From Streptomyces tibetensis (lineage in GTDB: Bacteria; Actinomycetota; Actinomycetes; Streptomycetales; Streptomycetaceae): a stretch of 64,000 nt of DNA. Each line of letters opens with the position of its first letter. The first letter of the stretch is position 1. The stretch covers positions 248,001 to 312,000 of the forward strand of contig NZ_SZVW01000001.1 in assembly GCF_007655005.1 (NCBI RefSeq), read 5' to 3'. Below are positions 26,971 through 36,344 of the stretch, one piece after another. The notes beneath the pieces are model-generated. The model saw only the letters and a list, made by a program, of their open reading frames with translations. It did not search any database and had not been told where the DNA came from. Made by a program: the position numbers and the translations under genes.

Positions 26971-28575
26971 ATGTCCGAGCCGGAAGAGCAGCAGCAGCCC
27001 GACATTCACACGACCGCGGGCAAGCTCGCGGATCTGAAGCGACGCATCGAGGAAGCGACACACGCCGGCTCCGCTCGTGCCGTCGAAAAGCAGCACGCCA
27101 AGGGCAAGCTGACAGCCCGTGAGCGGATCGACCTCCTGCTCGACGAGGGCTCCTTCGTCGAGCTCGACGAGTTCGCCCGGCACCGCTCCACGAACTTCGG
27201 CCTCGACAAGAACCGCCCGTACGGCGACGGGGTCGTCACCGGGTACGGCACCGTCGACGGCCGCCCGGTCGCCGTGTTCTCGCAGGACTTCACCGTCTTC
27301 GGCGGTGCCCTCGGCGAGGTCTACGGCCAGAAGATCGTCAAGGTCATGGACTTCGCCCTGAAGACCGGCTGCCCGGTCATCGGGATCAACGACTCCGGCG
27401 GGGCGAGGATCCAGGAGGGTGTCGCCTCGCTCGGCGCCTACGGCGAGATCTTCCGCCGCAACACCCACGCCTCCGGCGTCATCCCGCAGATCAGCCTGGT
27501 CGTCGGACCGTGCGCGGGCGGCGCGGTCTACTCGCCGGCCATCACCGACTTCACGGTCATGGTCGACCAGACCTCGCACATGTTCATCACCGGCCCCGAC
27601 GTCATCAAGACCGTCACCGGCGAGGACGTCGGCTTCGAGGAGCTGGGCGGCGCCCGGACCCACAACGCGACCTCCGGCGTCGCCCACCACATGGCGGGCG
27701 ACGAGAAGGACGCCATCGAGTACATCAAGCAGCTGCTGTCCTACCTGCCGTCCAACAACCTCTCCGAGGCGCCGGTCTTCCCCGAGGAGGCCGACCTGGA
27801 GGTCAGCGACGAGGACCGCGAGCTGGACGTGATCGTCCCGGACAGCGCGAACCAGCCGTACGACATGCACACGGTGATCGAGCACGTCCTGGACGACGCC
27901 GAGTTCTTCGAGACGCAGCCGCTGTACGCGCCGAACATCGTCACCGGCTTCGGCCGGGTCGAGGGCCACCCCGTCGGCATCATCGCCAACCAGCCGACAC
28001 AGCTCGCCGGGTGCCTGGACATCAAGGCCAGCGAGAAGGCCGCCCGCTTCGTGCGGACCTGCGACGCCTTCAACGTCCCGGTGATCACGTTCGTCGACGT
28101 CCCCGGCTTCCTGCCCGGCGTCGGCCAGGAGCACGACGGCATCATCCGCCGCGGTGCCAAGCTGATCTACGCCTACGCCGAGGCGACCGTCCCGCTCATC
28201 ACGATCATCACGCGCAAGGCCTTCGGCGGCGCCTACGACGTCATGGGCTCCAAGCACCTGGGCGCCGACCTCAACCTCGCCTGGCCCACCGCCCAGATCG
28301 CCGTCATGGGCGCCCAGGGCGCGGTCAACATCCTGCACCGCCGCACGATCGCGGAGGCCGAGGCGAACGGCGAGGATCTGGAGGCGGTCCGGGCCCGGCT
28401 GATCCAGGAGTACGAGGACGCCCTCCTCAACCCCTACGTCGCGGCCGAGCGCGGTTACATCGACGGGGTGATCATGCCGTCCGAGACCCGCCGGCACGTC
28501 GTACGGGGTCTGCGTCAACTGCGTACGAAGCGGGAATCCCTGCCCCCGAAGAAGCACGGCAACATCCCCCTCTAG
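26971..28575 (+). CDS. pccB: Acyl-CoA carboxylase carboxyltransferase (beta) subunit
   Basis: 534 residues. It transfers the carboxyl group from carboxybiotin to propionyl-CoA or acetyl-CoA to make methylmalonyl- or malonyl-CoA, building blocks for fatty acids and polyketides. The two crotonase-like halves carry the oxyanion pairs GGARIQEG (about 145-152) with [12 protein letters not shown] and, in the second half, [19 protein letters not shown]. Residue Asp/Ile near 420 sets acyl-CoA preference in PccB and AccB. The gene pair pccB-pccE is 25 bp apart. A -10-like TAGTCT at 26915 and a partial dyad at 26921-26936 lie upstream. Start ATG 26971. Confidence 0.93.
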   Translation: MSEPEEQQQPDIHTTAGKLADLKRRIEEATHAGSARAVEKQHAKGKLTARERIDLLLDEGSFVELDEFARHRSTNFGLDKNRPYGDGVVTGYGTVDGRPVAVFSQDFTVFGGALGEVYGQKIVKVMDFALKTGCPVIGINDSGGARIQEGVASLGAYGEIFRRNTHASGVIPQISLVVGPCAGGAVYSPAITDFTVMVDQTSHMFITGPDVIKTVTGEDVGFEELGGARTHNATSGVAHHMAGDEKDAIEYIKQLLSYLPSNNLSEAPVFPEEADLEVSDEDRELDVIVPDSANQPYDMHTVIEHVLDDAEFFETQPLYAPNIVTGFGRVEGHPVGIIANQPTQLAGCLDIKASEKAARFVRTCDAFNVPVITFVDVPGFLPGVGQEHDGIIRRGAKLIYAYAEATVPLITIITRKAFGGAYDVMGSKHLGADLNLAWPTAQIAVMGAQGAVNILHRRTIAEAEANGEDLEAVRARLIQEYEDALLNPYVAAERGYIDGVIMPSETRRHVVRGLRQLRTKRESLPPKKHGNIPL

Positions 28576-28600
28576 CCCGCAGCGAGCCCAGGAGGCCCAC

Positions 28601-28810
28601 ATGACGATCAAGGTCGTACGGGGCAACCCGACCCCGGAGGAGCTGGCCGCCGCCCTGGCGGTGGTCAGGGCGCGCGCCGCGGCGGTGGCAGCCGCCCCGC
28701 CCGGCGCGCCGACGTCCCGCGATTCCTGGTCCGACCCGTCCCGCATCGCCGCCCACCGCCTGCCCCAGCCGGGGCCGTCGGCATGGGGCCGCACCTACTG
28801 GCCGGGCTAG
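28601..28810 (+). CDS. pccE: Acyl-CoA carboxylase epsilon subunit
   Basis: 69 residues. This small subunit is peculiar to actinomycete acyl-CoA carboxylases and raises activity of the alpha-beta complex. The N-terminal IKVVRGNPTPEELAAALAVV segment and the C-terminal SRIAAHRLPQPGPSAWGRTYWPG are both diagnostic. The ATG follows GGAGG at 8 bp. Too small and too diverse for motif-level catalysis claims; identity rests on the RGNPTPEELAAL block plus position right after pccB. Confidence 0.92.
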   Translation: MTIKVVRGNPTPEELAAALAVVRARAAAVAAAPPGAPTSRDSWSDPSRIAAHRLPQPGPSAWGRTYWPG

Positions 28811-28823
28811 AGCTCCCGTCCCG

Positions 28824-28843
28824 AGGGGCGCGGGGAACCGCGC
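28824..28843 (-). repeat. Dispersed short repeat, copy 1
   Basis: Read on the minus strand this is GCGCGGTTCCCCGCGCCCCT. It matches 37229-37248 at 18 of 20 positions and 55925-55944 more weakly. The motif is, to my recollection, common in Streptomyces intergenic DNA. Confidence 0.6.
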
Positions 28844-28920
28844 ACGTGGCAGAAACGCGGGGCGCCGATTTGAGTACCGCTACTCAGGCGCCCCGCCCTG
28901 CCGGGCCGCACGCTGGTGGC

Positions 28921-29049
28921 ATGCTGTGGTCCGACCCCGAGAACGAACCGCCCGACGAGATGCGTGACATGCAGGACATGCTGCGGCGGCTGAGCGTTCT
29001 CCTGGCCCTGGCCATGGTGCTGGGGATGATCGTGATCGGCGTGAGGTGA
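28921..29049 (+). CDS. 42-residue membrane microprotein
   Basis: MLWSDPENEPPDEMRDMQDM followed by LRRLSVLLALAMVLGMIVIG and VR. The N-terminal half is acidic and cytoplasmic by charge; one helix (about 23-41) crosses the membrane. It lies in line between pccE and maf with 110 and 32 bp gaps and reads as part of the same transcript. A conserved small protein in this slot of Streptomyces genomes as I remember; role unknown. No good ribosome-binding site upstream of the ATG, so translation may depend on read-through or a leaderless start. Confidence 0.6.
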   Translation: MLWSDPENEPPDEMRDMQDMLRRLSVLLALAMVLGMIVIGVR

Positions 29050-29081
29050 GACGCGCCGGGTGACGCCGATACGCTGAACGC

Positions 29082-29702
29082 ATGACAGATCAGCCGCGCC
29101 GCCGACTCGTCCTCGCCTCCCAGTCCCCCGCCCGGCTCGGCCTGCTCCGCCAGGCCGGCCTCGCCCCCGAGGTGATCGTGAGCGGCGTCGACGAGGACGC
29201 CGTCACCGCTCCCACCCCCGCCGAGCTGGCGCTGGCCCTGGCCGAGGCGAAGGCCTCGGTCGTGGCGGCCCGGCCGGAGGTCAAGGGCGCGCTCGTGATC
29301 GGCTGCGACTCGGTGCTGGACCTGGACGGCCAGGCCCTCGGCAAGCCCGCCGACGCCGAGGAGGCCACCGCGCGCTGGAAGTCGATGCGCGGCCGGGCCG
29401 GCACCCTCCAGACGGGCCACTGCGTCTACGACACGCTCACCGGCCGGTACGTCTCCGCCACCGCGTCCACGGTCGTCCACTTCGGCGAGCCGACCGACGA
29501 GGAGATCGCCTCCTACGTCGCCTCCGGCGAACCCCTCTACGTCGCCGGGGCGTTCACCCTAGACGGCCGCTCGGCGCCGTTCATCGACGGCATCGACGGC
29601 GACCACGGCAACGTCATCGGCATCAGCCTCCCCCTGGTCCGGCGGCTGCTCGCCGACCTGGGCGTGGGCATCACGGAGTTGTGGGCGCCGGCGGAGAAGT
29701 GA
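29082..29702 (+). CDS. maf: Maf nucleoside triphosphate pyrophosphatase
   Basis: 206 residues. Maf proteins hydrolyse non-canonical or pyrimidine NTPs such as dTTP/UTP and m5UTP to the monophosphate. The N-terminal [18 protein letters not shown] signature, the metal-site Asp in [13 protein letters not shown], and [20 protein letters not shown] turn ([13 protein letters not shown]) are kept. The ATG at 29082 is clear. The last 32 bp overlap a converging membrane protein gene. Confidence 0.9.
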   Translation: MTDQPRRRLVLASQSPARLGLLRQAGLAPEVIVSGVDEDAVTAPTPAELALALAEAKASVVAARPEVKGALVIGCDSVLDLDGQALGKPADAEEATARWKSMRGRAGTLQTGHCVYDTLTGRYVSATASTVVHFGEPTDEEIASYVASGEPLYVAGAFTLDGRSAPFIDGIDGDHGNVIGISLPLVRRLLADLGVGITELWAPAEK

Positions 29703-30156
29703 CCGGGGACCCGTCGCCGCTCTTCCCGCCCGCGGGCGCGGCGTCGGCGTGCTCCGCCGGGCGGTCGTAGGTCATCAGCAGCAGCACGATCAGGGCGAGC
29801 ACCAGCTCCATGAACAGGAACGCGGGCCAGCCGACGGGGCCCCAGGTGAACGCGCCCAGCAGTGCGTGCACGACGGCCGCGCTGATCAGCAGCACGCGTC
29901 CGAAGCCCGCCGGGGGCCGGTCCCGCAGCGCCACCAGCAGGGCGACCAGGCCGCACAGGGCGAAGTAGAGGCCGAAGGCGATCCCGCCGATCTTCGACGA
30001 CATCGACATCATGTGCGGGTCAAGGCCGGCCAGCGACATGTCCTGCCGGTCGACGACCATCCCCAGGAACCAGTTGAGTGCCGCGACGCCGAACGCCTCC
30101 GCGAACAGCACCACCGCCACGACCCACGCCACCGGCCTGCGTATCACCGGGCCCAC
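29671..30156 (-). CDS. Four-helix integral membrane protein
   Basis: 161 residues with hydrophobic helices at about 9-30, 55-75, 88-108 and 112-132, separated by short loops; the first loop contains [14 protein letters not shown]. The tail from about 135 is Pro/Ala/Gly-rich and cytoplasmic. No recognised family motif. The 3' end overlaps the maf 3' end by 32 bp in the opposite direction. Conserved neighbourhood, no function known. Confidence 0.7.
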   Translation of the reverse strand: MGPVIRRPVAWVVAVVLFAEAFGVAALNWFLGMVVDRQDMSLAGLDPHMMSMSSKIGGIAFGLYFALCGLVALLVALRDRPPAGFGRVLLISAAVVHALLGAFTWGPVGWPAFLFMELVLALIVLLLMTYDRPAEHADAAPAGGKSGDGSPVTSPPAPTTP

Positions 30157-30479
30157 CCTCTTCCCTTGAAGACATCGCGAACGCTACATGGGGGCACCCC
30201 CTGCTCCGTTGAGCTTGGGGGACGGTAAACCGGGGGACAAGGGTCCGGTAGCGGGCAAAGAATCATTGGGCCATTCGTAGGGACTCGACAAAGAAACCGA
30301 GTGGCCCGCAGCACGTGATGACAGAGACCTTGACCACAGGAGACGGCTAGGGTTTCCCGCAGGAGTACTGCGTACCGCGGTGCGACAAGGGATTTCGCGA
30401 GTCGAGCGAGCCACGCATCACGCTCCGTGTGGGCAAGCTCACCACTGGGGACGGGTCGAAGTGTCGTGTCGGCTGTCCC

Positions 30480-30505
30480 TAAACTCGGCTTGTTTCAAGG
30501 AGGGA
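30480..30505 (+). promoter_or_regulatory. accA2 upstream signals in the 30157-30514 gap
   Basis: In this 358-bp gene-free stretch I see a -10-like TAAACT at 30480-30485 and a strong ribosome-binding site AAGGAGGGA at 30497-30505, 9 bp before the GTG at 30515. No good -35 box and no terminator or small ORF is evident in the rest. Confidence 0.5.
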
Positions 30506-30514
30506 GCCTCAATC

Positions 30515-32287
30515 GTGCGCAAGGTGCTCATCGCCAACCGTGGCGAAATCGCTGTCCGCGTGGCCCGGGCCTGCCGGGATGCCGGTATCGCGAGCGTGGC
30601 CGTCTATGCCGACCCGGACCGGGACGCTCTGCATGTCCGCGCCGCGGATGAGGCGTTCGCCCTGGGCGGTGACACGCCGGGCACCAGCTACCTCGACATC
30701 GAGAAGGTGCTGGGCGCCGCCCGCGAGTCGGGCGCGGACGCGATCCACCCCGGCTACGGGTTCCTCTCCGAGAACGCCGAGTTCGCTCAGGCGGTCCTGG
30801 ACGCGGGCCTGATCTGGATCGGCCCGCCGCCGCAGGCGATCCGCGACCTCGGTGACAAGGTCGCCGCCCGGCACATCGCGCAGCGCGCGGGTGCCCCGCT
30901 GGTGGCCGGCACGCCCGACCCGGTGTCCGGTGCCGACGAGGTCGTCGCGTTCGCCGAGCAGCACGGCCTGCCGATCGCGATCAAGGCCGCGTTCGGTGGT
31001 GGCGGTCGTGGTCTGAAGGTCGCCCGCACCCTCGAAGAGGTGCCGGAGCTGTATGACTCGGCGGTCCGTGAGGCCGTCGCCGCGTTCGGCCGGGGCGAGT
31101 GCTTCGTCGAGCGCTACCTGGACAAGCCGCGGCACGTGGAGACCCAGTGCCTGGCCGACCAGCACGGCAACGTGGTCGTCGTCTCCACCCGTGACTGCTC
31201 CCTGCAGCGCCGCCACCAGAAGCTGGTGGAGGAGGCCCCGGCCCCCTTCCTGTCCGACGCGCAGGTGGAGGAGCTGTACTCCTCCTCCAAGGCGATCCTG
31301 AAGGAGGCCGGCTACGTCGGCGCCGGCACGGTCGAGTTCCTCGTCGGCCTCGACGGCACGATCTCCTTCCTGGAGGTCAACACCCGTCTCCAGGTGGAGC
31401 ACCCGGTCACCGAGGAGGTCGCCGGCATCGACCTGGTGCGCGAGATGTTCCGTATCGCCGACGGCGAGGAGCTCGGTTACGGCGACCCGGAGCTGCGCGG
31501 CCACTCCTTCGAGTTCCGCATCAACGGCGAGGACCCGGGCCGCAACTTCCTCCCGGCTCCCGGCACGGTCACGACGTTCGCCCCGCCGTCCGGCCCGGGT
31601 GTCCGTCTGGACGCGGGTGTGGAGTCCGGTTCGGTCATCGGCCCGGCGTGGGACTCCCTGCTGGCCAAGCTGATCGTCACCGGCCGCACGCGTAAGGAGG
31701 CGCTGCAGCGGGCCGCCCGTGCGCTGGAGGAGTTCCAGGTCGAGGGCATGGCGACGGCGATCCCGTTCCACCGCGCGGTGGTGAAGGACCCGGCGTTCGC
31801 GCCGGAGCTCACGGACTCGACCGACCCGTTCACGGTGCACACGCGCTGGATCGAGACGGAGTTCGTCAACGAGATCAAGCCGTTCGCCGCGCCGGCCGAT
31901 GTGGACGCGGACGAGGAGCCGGGCCGCGAGACGGTCGTCGTCGAGGTCGGCGGCAAGCGCCTCGAGGTCTCCCTGCCGTCGTCGCTGGGCATGTCGCTGG
32001 CCCGTACGGGTCTTGCGGCCGGCGCCAAGCCGAAGCGCAGGGCGGCGAAGAAGTCGGGCCCCGTGGCGTCCGGCGACACCCTCGCCTCCCCGATGCAGGG
32101 CACCATCGTCAAGGTCGCCGTCGAGGAGGGCCAGGAGGTCAAGGAGGGCGACCTGGTCGTCGTCCTGGAGGCCATGAAGATGGAGCAGCCGCTGAACGCA
32201 CACCGCTCGGGCACGATCAAGGGCCTGAGCGCGGAGATCGGCGCGTCGGTGACGTCGGGCGCGGCAATCTGCGAGATCAAGGACTGA
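30515..32287 (+). CDS. accA2: Acyl-CoA carboxylase alpha subunit (biotin carboxylase + carrier)
   Basis: 590 residues. Biotin carboxylase domain (1-450): [19 protein letters not shown] loop [10 protein letters not shown], and active-site [19 protein letters not shown]. Biotin carboxyl carrier domain at the C-terminus with [10 protein letters not shown], biotin on Lys555. It carboxylates biotin using ATP and bicarbonate and serves several beta subunits including PccB upstream. GTG at 30515 with AAGGAGGGA spaced 9 bp. The linker between domains (about 455-520, with [11 protein letters not shown]) is Lys/Ala-rich. Confidence 0.95.
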   Translation: MRKVLIANRGEIAVRVARACRDAGIASVAVYADPDRDALHVRAADEAFALGGDTPGTSYLDIEKVLGAARESGADAIHPGYGFLSENAEFAQAVLDAGLIWIGPPPQAIRDLGDKVAARHIAQRAGAPLVAGTPDPVSGADEVVAFAEQHGLPIAIKAAFGGGGRGLKVARTLEEVPELYDSAVREAVAAFGRGECFVERYLDKPRHVETQCLADQHGNVVVVSTRDCSLQRRHQKLVEEAPAPFLSDAQVEELYSSSKAILKEAGYVGAGTVEFLVGLDGTISFLEVNTRLQVEHPVTEEVAGIDLVREMFRIADGEELGYGDPELRGHSFEFRINGEDPGRNFLPAPGTVTTFAPPSGPGVRLDAGVESGSVIGPAWDSLLAKLIVTGRTRKEALQRAARALEEFQVEGMATAIPFHRAVVKDPAFAPELTDSTDPFTVHTRWIETEFVNEIKPFAAPADVDADEEPGRETVVVEVGGKRLEVSLPSSLGMSLARTGLAAGAKPKRRAAKKSGPVASGDTLASPMQGTIVKVAVEEGQEVKEGDLVVVLEAMKMEQPLNAHRSGTIKGLSAEIGASVTSGAAICEIKD

Positions 32288-32308
32288 CGTCCCCATACTT
32301 GGCGCGGC

Positions 32309-32480
32309 GCCTACCCCTCGGCGGGGTCGGGGCCGCGCCTCGGTGTTTCCGGCCTACCCCTCAGGGTGGGTCGAGGCGCAGCGGTAGGTGTACGGCCTAC
32401 CCCTCGGGAGTGGGTCGTGGCCGCACCGGGGGTAACGAGCGCCTACGGCGCGGGTCTGAGTCGGGGCCGCGCCGGGGGGT
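32309..32480. repeat. Four degenerate repeats of 43-46 bp
   Basis: Units start with GCCTAC at 32309, 32352, 32395 and 32441 and end in a GGTCGxGGCCGC-like stretch. The last unit runs straight into the 114-bp element. Apparent ORFs in all frames are a result of repeat structure, not coding. Confidence 0.6.
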
Positions 32481-32574
32481 GTCCGTCCTCGGAACGGCGC
32501 GATGGGGTCTCACGCCGACTGACTGTCCGTTGACGCGCCAACCGCTGCGGGCGGACACCCCCCGACACGTCCCC
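32461..32574 (-). repeat. 114-bp element with terminal inverted repeats, copy A
   Basis: Reverse-complement match to 37371-37484, identical at 106 of 114 positions by hand alignment, with all eight differences in the centre. It is bounded inside by perfect 13-bp inverted repeats CGGGGGGTGTCCG (32473-32485) and CGGACACCCCCCG (32552-32564). The strand given is relative to copy B. Confidence 0.85.
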
Positions 32575-32614
32575 TTCCCGCCGTACGCGGGTGCGGGAGC
32601 GTCGTGGCTTGCGC

Positions 32615-32938
32615 CGCGTACGCGCGGCGGCGTGCTTGTCCCGCGTACGCGCGGCGGCGGGCTTGTCCCGCGTACGCGCGGCGGCGGGCTTGCCCCGCGT
32701 CCGCGCGGCGGCGGGCTTGCCCCGCGTCCGCGCGGCGGCGGGCTTGCCCCGCGTCCGCGCGGCGGCGGGCTTGCCCCGCGTCCGCGCGGCGGCGGGCTTG
32801 CCCCGCGTCCGCGCGGCGGCGGGCTTGCCCCGCGTCCGCGCGGCGGCGGGCTTGCCCCGCGTACGCGCGGCGGCGGGCTTGTCCCGCGTACGCGCGGCGG
32901 CGGGCTTGCCCCGCGTACGCGCGGCGGCGGGCTCAGCT
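32615..32938. repeat. 27-bp tandem array, twelve units
   Basis: Twelve consecutive 27-bp units from 32615 to 32938. The core is GCGGCGGCGGGCTTG followed by CCCCGCG or TCCCGCG and then TACGCGC or TCCGCGC. Units 3 to 9 are nearly identical; the ends vary. Each unit has a CGCGTACGCG-type palindrome, so the DNA can form serial small hairpins. The gap 32939-33109 after it shows nothing else that I can name. Confidence 0.93.
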
Positions 32939-33109
32939 GCGGGCATGCGTGCCGCTGGGGCGGCACGGGTGGGCGTGGGGGTCCCACCTGCTCGAGCGAA
33001 GCCGAGAGCTTGGGGGAGGCACCCCGCTCCGCCGGGTTGCGGACCCACCCGGCCTCAGCCACAACACCGGGTGCCGGGAAGGAAACCGGGGCTCAGGTCG
33101 CCGTCGGCG

Positions 33110-34090
33110 TCACCGGCGCCGCAGATCAGCCACCCGCGCCCGCTCCGCCCCCTGCTCACCCAGCATCGATGCAGAGGCAGACCTCAACTGTCCCCCGGCC
33201 CCCGGCACCTGGCGCCGAGGCCCGGGCACCGGCACGTCCCGCCGCTGCTGGCGCGCCGGGACGGAATCACCCCCCGGGCCCCCCGCACCCGACCCGGCCG
33301 TGCCCCCCTGCCCCCCGGCGACAGCGATCTGCACGCCCTGGTCGGCCAGCGCCTGGAGTTCCGTGCCCGCGCGGTCGTCATGGGCGGGCGGCTCGTCCGT
33401 GACGAGGCGCGTGATGAGATCCGTCGGCACGGTCTGGAACATGGTGTCGGTACCGAGCTTCGTGTGGTCGGCGAGCACCACCACCTCCGCCGCGGCCTGG
33501 ACCAACGCCCGGTCGACGGACGCCGACAGCATGTTGGACGTGGACAGCCCGCGCTCGGCGGTCAACCCGGCCCCGGACAGGAACGCCCGCGACACCCGCA
33601 GCCCGTGCAGGGACTGTTCCGCCCCGCTCCCGACCAGCGCGTAGTTCGAACCGCGGAGCGTGCCGCCGGTCATGACGACCTCGACCCGGTTGGCATGGGC
33701 CAGCGCCTGGGCGACGAGGAGGGAGTTGGTGACGACGGTGAGCCCGGGCACCCGGGCGAGCCGGCGGGCCAGCTCCTGGGTCGTCGTACCCGCCCCGACC
33801 ACGATCGCCTCTCCCTCTTCCACGAAGGTCGCGGCGAGGTCGGCGATGGCGGTCTTCTCGGCGGTCGCGAGATGAGACTTCTGCGGAAAGCCGGACTCCC
33901 GCGTGAAACCGCCCGGCAGTACCGCACCGCCGTGCCGGCGGTCGAGGAGTCCTTCTGCCTCCAGCGCGCGCACGTCCCGCCGTACGGTCACTTCGGAGGT
34001 CTGGACGACGCGGGCGAGCTCACGGAGCGACACGGCCCCGTTCGCTCGCACCATTTCGAGGATCAATTGGCGACGTTCTGCAGCGAACAC
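33110..34090 (-). CDS. DeoR/GlpR family transcriptional regulator
   Basis: 326 residues. The N-terminal winged helix is RRQLILEMVRANGAVSLREL followed by SEVTVRRDVRALEAEGLLDR and HGGAV (about 6-60). The central DeoRC sugar-phosphate-binding domain follows (about 75-235), with GAGTTTQELARRL and VTNSLLVAQAL. About 70 extra residues at the C-terminus are Gly/Pro/Arg-rich and beyond the family's usual 250-260. A candidate autoregulatory dyad lies 28 bp upstream. The family senses phosphorylated sugars; its neighbours in nucleoside and sugar-phosphate metabolism fit, but the effector is unknown. Confidence 0.87.
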   Translation of the reverse strand: MFAAERRQLILEMVRANGAVSLRELARVVQTSEVTVRRDVRALEAEGLLDRRHGGAVLPGGFTRESGFPQKSHLATAEKTAIADLAATFVEEGEAIVVGAGTTTQELARRLARVPGLTVVTNSLLVAQALAHANRVEVVMTGGTLRGSNYALVGSGAEQSLHGLRVSRAFLSGAGLTAERGLSTSNMLSASVDRALVQAAAEVVVLADHTKLGTDTMFQTVPTDLITRLVTDEPPAHDDRAGTELQALADQGVQIAVAGGQGGTAGSGAGGPGGDSVPARQQRRDVPVPGPRRQVPGAGGQLRSASASMLGEQGAERARVADLRRR

Positions 34091-34117
34091 GAAACTGACA
34101 GTAACGCCAGCGACCGT

Positions 34118-34147
34118 CTGCTTTCAGCAGTTTGCGCTGAATAGCAG
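34118..34147 (-). promoter_or_regulatory. Candidate operator upstream of the DeoR gene
   Basis: TTCAGC-n7-GCTGAA (34123-34141) is a perfect dyad extended by CTGCT and AGCAG at the outside with one offset base. It lies 28-57 bp upstream of the start codon at 34090, in the promoter region, and could be bound by the regulator itself. Confidence 0.5.
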
Positions 34148-34255
34148 AAGATGTTCGCACTCAGCAGCGGGAAGTGGTATAGGGCCTAGTCCCGCCGCCT
34201 ATGCCGTACGAATGGTCGAACACTCCCCGTGACCAGCGAGGAGTCGATTTCGGAC

Positions 34256-35704
34256 TCAGCCCTCGCCGTTCTCCTTGCGCGTGTGCAACTGCCGTGCCAC
34301 CTCGGCGATCGAGCCCGACAGGGAGGGATAGACGGTGAAGGCGTTCGCGATCTGTTCGACGGTCAGATTGTTGTCGACCGCGATCGAGATGGGGTGGATC
34401 AGTTCCGAGGCACGCGGCGCCACGACGACACCGCCGACCACGATGCCCGTGCCCGGCCGGCAGAAGATCTTGACGAAGCCGTCGCGGATGCCCTGCATCT
34501 TGGCCCGCGGGTTGCGCAGCAGCGGCAGCTTCACGACCCGGGCGTCGATCTTCCCGCCGTCCACGTCGGCCTGGGTGTAGCCGACGGTGGCGATCTCCGG
34601 GTCGGTGAAGACGTTCGAGGAGACCGTCTTCAGGTTCAGCGGGGCCACGGCGTCGCCCAGGAAGTGGTACATGGCGATGCGGCCCTGCATGGCGGCCACG
34701 GACGCGAGGGCGAACACGCCGGTCACGTCACCGGCCGCGTACACGCCGGGAGCGGTCGTACGGGAGACCCTGTCGGTCCAGATGTGGCCGGACTCGCGCA
34801 GCCGGACACCGGCGTCCTCCAGCCCCATGCCCGCGCTGTTGGGCACGGCACCGACGGCCATGAGGCAGTGCGACCCGGTGATGACCCGCCCGTCGGCGAG
34901 GGTCACCTCGACCCGGTCCCCCACCCGCTTGGCGGACTGCGCGCGAGAACGCCCCATGACGTTCATGCCGCGCCGCCGGAAGACGTCCTCCAGCACGGCC
35001 GCCGCGTCCGGGTCCTCGCCGGGCAGCACCCGGTCGCGCGACGACACGAGCGTCACCCTGGAACCCAGCGCCTGGTAGGCACCGGCGAACTCGGCACCGG
35101 TCACACCGGACCCGACCACGATCAGCTCCTCGGGGAGCTCGTCGAGGTCGTACACCTGGGTCCAGTTCAGGATGCGCTCGCCGTCCGGCTGGGCGTCGGG
35201 CAGCTCACGAGGATGTCCGCCGGTCGCGATGAGCACGGCGTCCGCGGTCAGGGTCTCCTCGCTCCCGTCGGCGGCGCGCACCACCACCTTCCGCGACCCG
35301 TCGAGCGCCTGCATGCCCTCCAGCCGCCCGCGCCCGCGCATGACACGGGCCCCGGCACGCGTCACGGAGGCCGTGATGTCGTGCGACTGGGCGAGCGCGA
35401 GCCGCTTCACACGCCGGTTGACCTTGCCCAGGTCGACGCCCACCACCCGAGCGGCCTGCTCCATCGGTGGGGTGTCGTCGGCGACGATGATCCCCAGCTC
35501 CTCGTACGAAGAGTCGAAGGTGGTCATCACCTCGGCCGTGGCGATCAGGGTCTTCGACGGCACGCAGTCGGTGAGCACCGACGCCCCGCCCAGACCGTCG
35601 CAGTCGACGACGGTCACCTCCGCGCCGAGTTGGGCGGCCACCAGGGCCGCTTCGTATCCGCCGGGTCCGCCACCGATGATCACGATCCGAGTCACGTACT
35701 CCAT
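34256..35704 (-). CDS. lpdA: LpdA-like flavoprotein (NAD(P)H:quinone reductase type)
   Basis: 482 residues with the two-dinucleotide-binding fold: FAD motif VIIGGGPGGYEAALVAAQLG (8-27), NAD(P) motif VVGSGVTGAEFAGAY, and FAD C-motif GVYAAGDVTG. It is not a working dihydrolipoamide dehydrogenase. The redox pair CxxxxC is replaced by GGASVLTDCVP, with Ser42 where the first Cys belongs and Cys47 kept, and the C-terminal catalytic His-Pro...Glu is changed to YPSLSG. M. tuberculosis LpdA (Rv3303c) has the same kind of loss and reduces quinones. ATG at 35704. Confidence 0.87.
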   Translation of the reverse strand: MEYVTRIVIIGGGPGGYEAALVAAQLGAEVTVVDCDGLGGASVLTDCVPSKTLIATAEVMTTFDSSYEELGIIVADDTPPMEQAARVVGVDLGKVNRRVKRLALAQSHDITASVTRAGARVMRGRGRLEGMQALDGSRKVVVRAADGSEETLTADAVLIATGGHPRELPDAQPDGERILNWTQVYDLDELPEELIVVGSGVTGAEFAGAYQALGSRVTLVSSRDRVLPGEDPDAAAVLEDVFRRRGMNVMGRSRAQSAKRVGDRVEVTLADGRVITGSHCLMAVGAVPNSAGMGLEDAGVRLRESGHIWTDRVSRTTAPGVYAAGDVTGVFALASVAAMQGRIAMYHFLGDAVAPLNLKTVSSNVFTDPEIATVGYTQADVDGGKIDARVVKLPLLRNPRAKMQGIRDGFVKIFCRPGTGIVVGGVVVAPRASELIHPISIAVDNNLTVEQIANAFTVYPSLSGSIAEVARQLHTRKENGEG

Positions 35705-35799
35705 TGTCCCGCACGCAACAACGTGACACCGCCCGGGGGCCCACCCATGCGCCTGTCGTTACACGAGTGACGCCGGACCACCTGCCGTACCCTTCCCCC

Positions 35800-36237
35800 A
35801 TGTCGCTCTACGCCGCGTACGCCGGCAACCTCGACGCGCGGCTGATGTCCCGCCGCGCCCCGCACTCGCCGCTGCGCGCCACCGGCTGGCTGAACGGATG
35901 GCGACTGACCTTCGGCGGCGAGCACATGGGCTGGGAGGGCGCGCTGCCGACGATCGTGGAGGACCCGTTGTCCCAGGTCTTCGTCTCCCTCTACGACATC
36001 GCCCCGATGGACGAGGAGTCGCTGGACCGCTGGGAGGGCGTGGGCCTCGACATCTACCGCCGTACGCGCGTACGGGTCCACACCCTGGACGGTGAGGACA
36101 GCGCCTGGGCCTTCGCCCTGAACGCCTACGAGGGCGGTCTGCCCTCCGCGCGCTACCTGGGCGAGATCGCCGACGCAGCCGAGTCGGCCGGCGCCCCCCA
36201 CGACTACGTGATGGAGCTCCGCAAGCGCCCCTGCTGA
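35800..36237 (+). CDS. Gamma-glutamylcyclotransferase-like protein
   Basis: 145 residues. The start [15 protein letters not shown] is the YxSN/GN nucleotide-like binding loop of the BtrG/GGCT fold, and the [12 protein letters not shown] strand and the acidic [18 protein letters not shown] helix follow. Members make 5-oxoproline from gamma-glutamyl amino acids or remove protecting groups from antibiotics. The catalytic Glu is likely in the DEESLDRWE segment. ATG 35800. A GTACGCGCGTAC run inside the gene (36062-36073) is a chance near match to the nucleoside palindrome. Confidence 0.78.
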   Translation: MSLYAAYAGNLDARLMSRRAPHSPLRATGWLNGWRLTFGGEHMGWEGALPTIVEDPLSQVFVSLYDIAPMDEESLDRWEGVGLDIYRRTRVRVHTLDGEDSAWAFALNAYEGGLPSARYLGEIADAAESAGAPHDYVMELRKRPC

Positions 36238-36307
36238 GGGGCCGCCCGCGCGAGGCCACTCGTCGGAAACGACAAGACAACGATCGCCACCCCGTGAGCT
36301 CTGCCAT

Positions 36308-36319
36308 CTACGCGCGTAG
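36308..36319 (+). promoter_or_regulatory. Nucleoside-regulon palindrome upstream of punA
   Basis: CTACGCGCGTAG, 25 bp before the GTG at 36345, identical to sites at 40591 and 55009. A -10-like TACCCT (36332-36337) follows, 7 nt before the start codon, so the palindrome occupies the -35 region of a leaderless promoter. Confidence 0.7.
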
Positions 36320-36344
36320 GCAAACAGCGGCTACCCTCTTCGGC

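Noticed and set aside
26914..28794. Long minus-strand frame opposite pccB and similar long antisense frames opposite accA2, msrA and others.
   Set aside because: High-GC shadow frames; the plus-strand proteins have full family motifs.
32615..32938. The array considered as a CRISPR.
   Set aside because: Units are contiguous without unique spacers and no cas genes are nearby; it is a simple tandem repeat.
32397..33062. Long open frames through the 27-bp array on both strands, giving RTRGKPAAA- or RVRAAAGLP-type repeat peptides.
   Set aside because: All frames stay open because the unit length is a multiple of three and has no stop. No ribosome-binding site or unique conserved part is seen, and frames on both strands look equally good.
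34256..35704. Dihydrolipoamide dehydrogenase annotation.
   Set aside because: One of the two redox cysteines and the C-terminal His-Glu are missing, as detailed in the feature.
36062..36073. GTACGCGCGTAC in the gamma-glutamylcyclotransferase gene, a near match to the nucleoside palindrome.
   Set aside because: It lies inside a coding region with outer bases G and C rather than C and G, and codon use for Arg-Val explains it.
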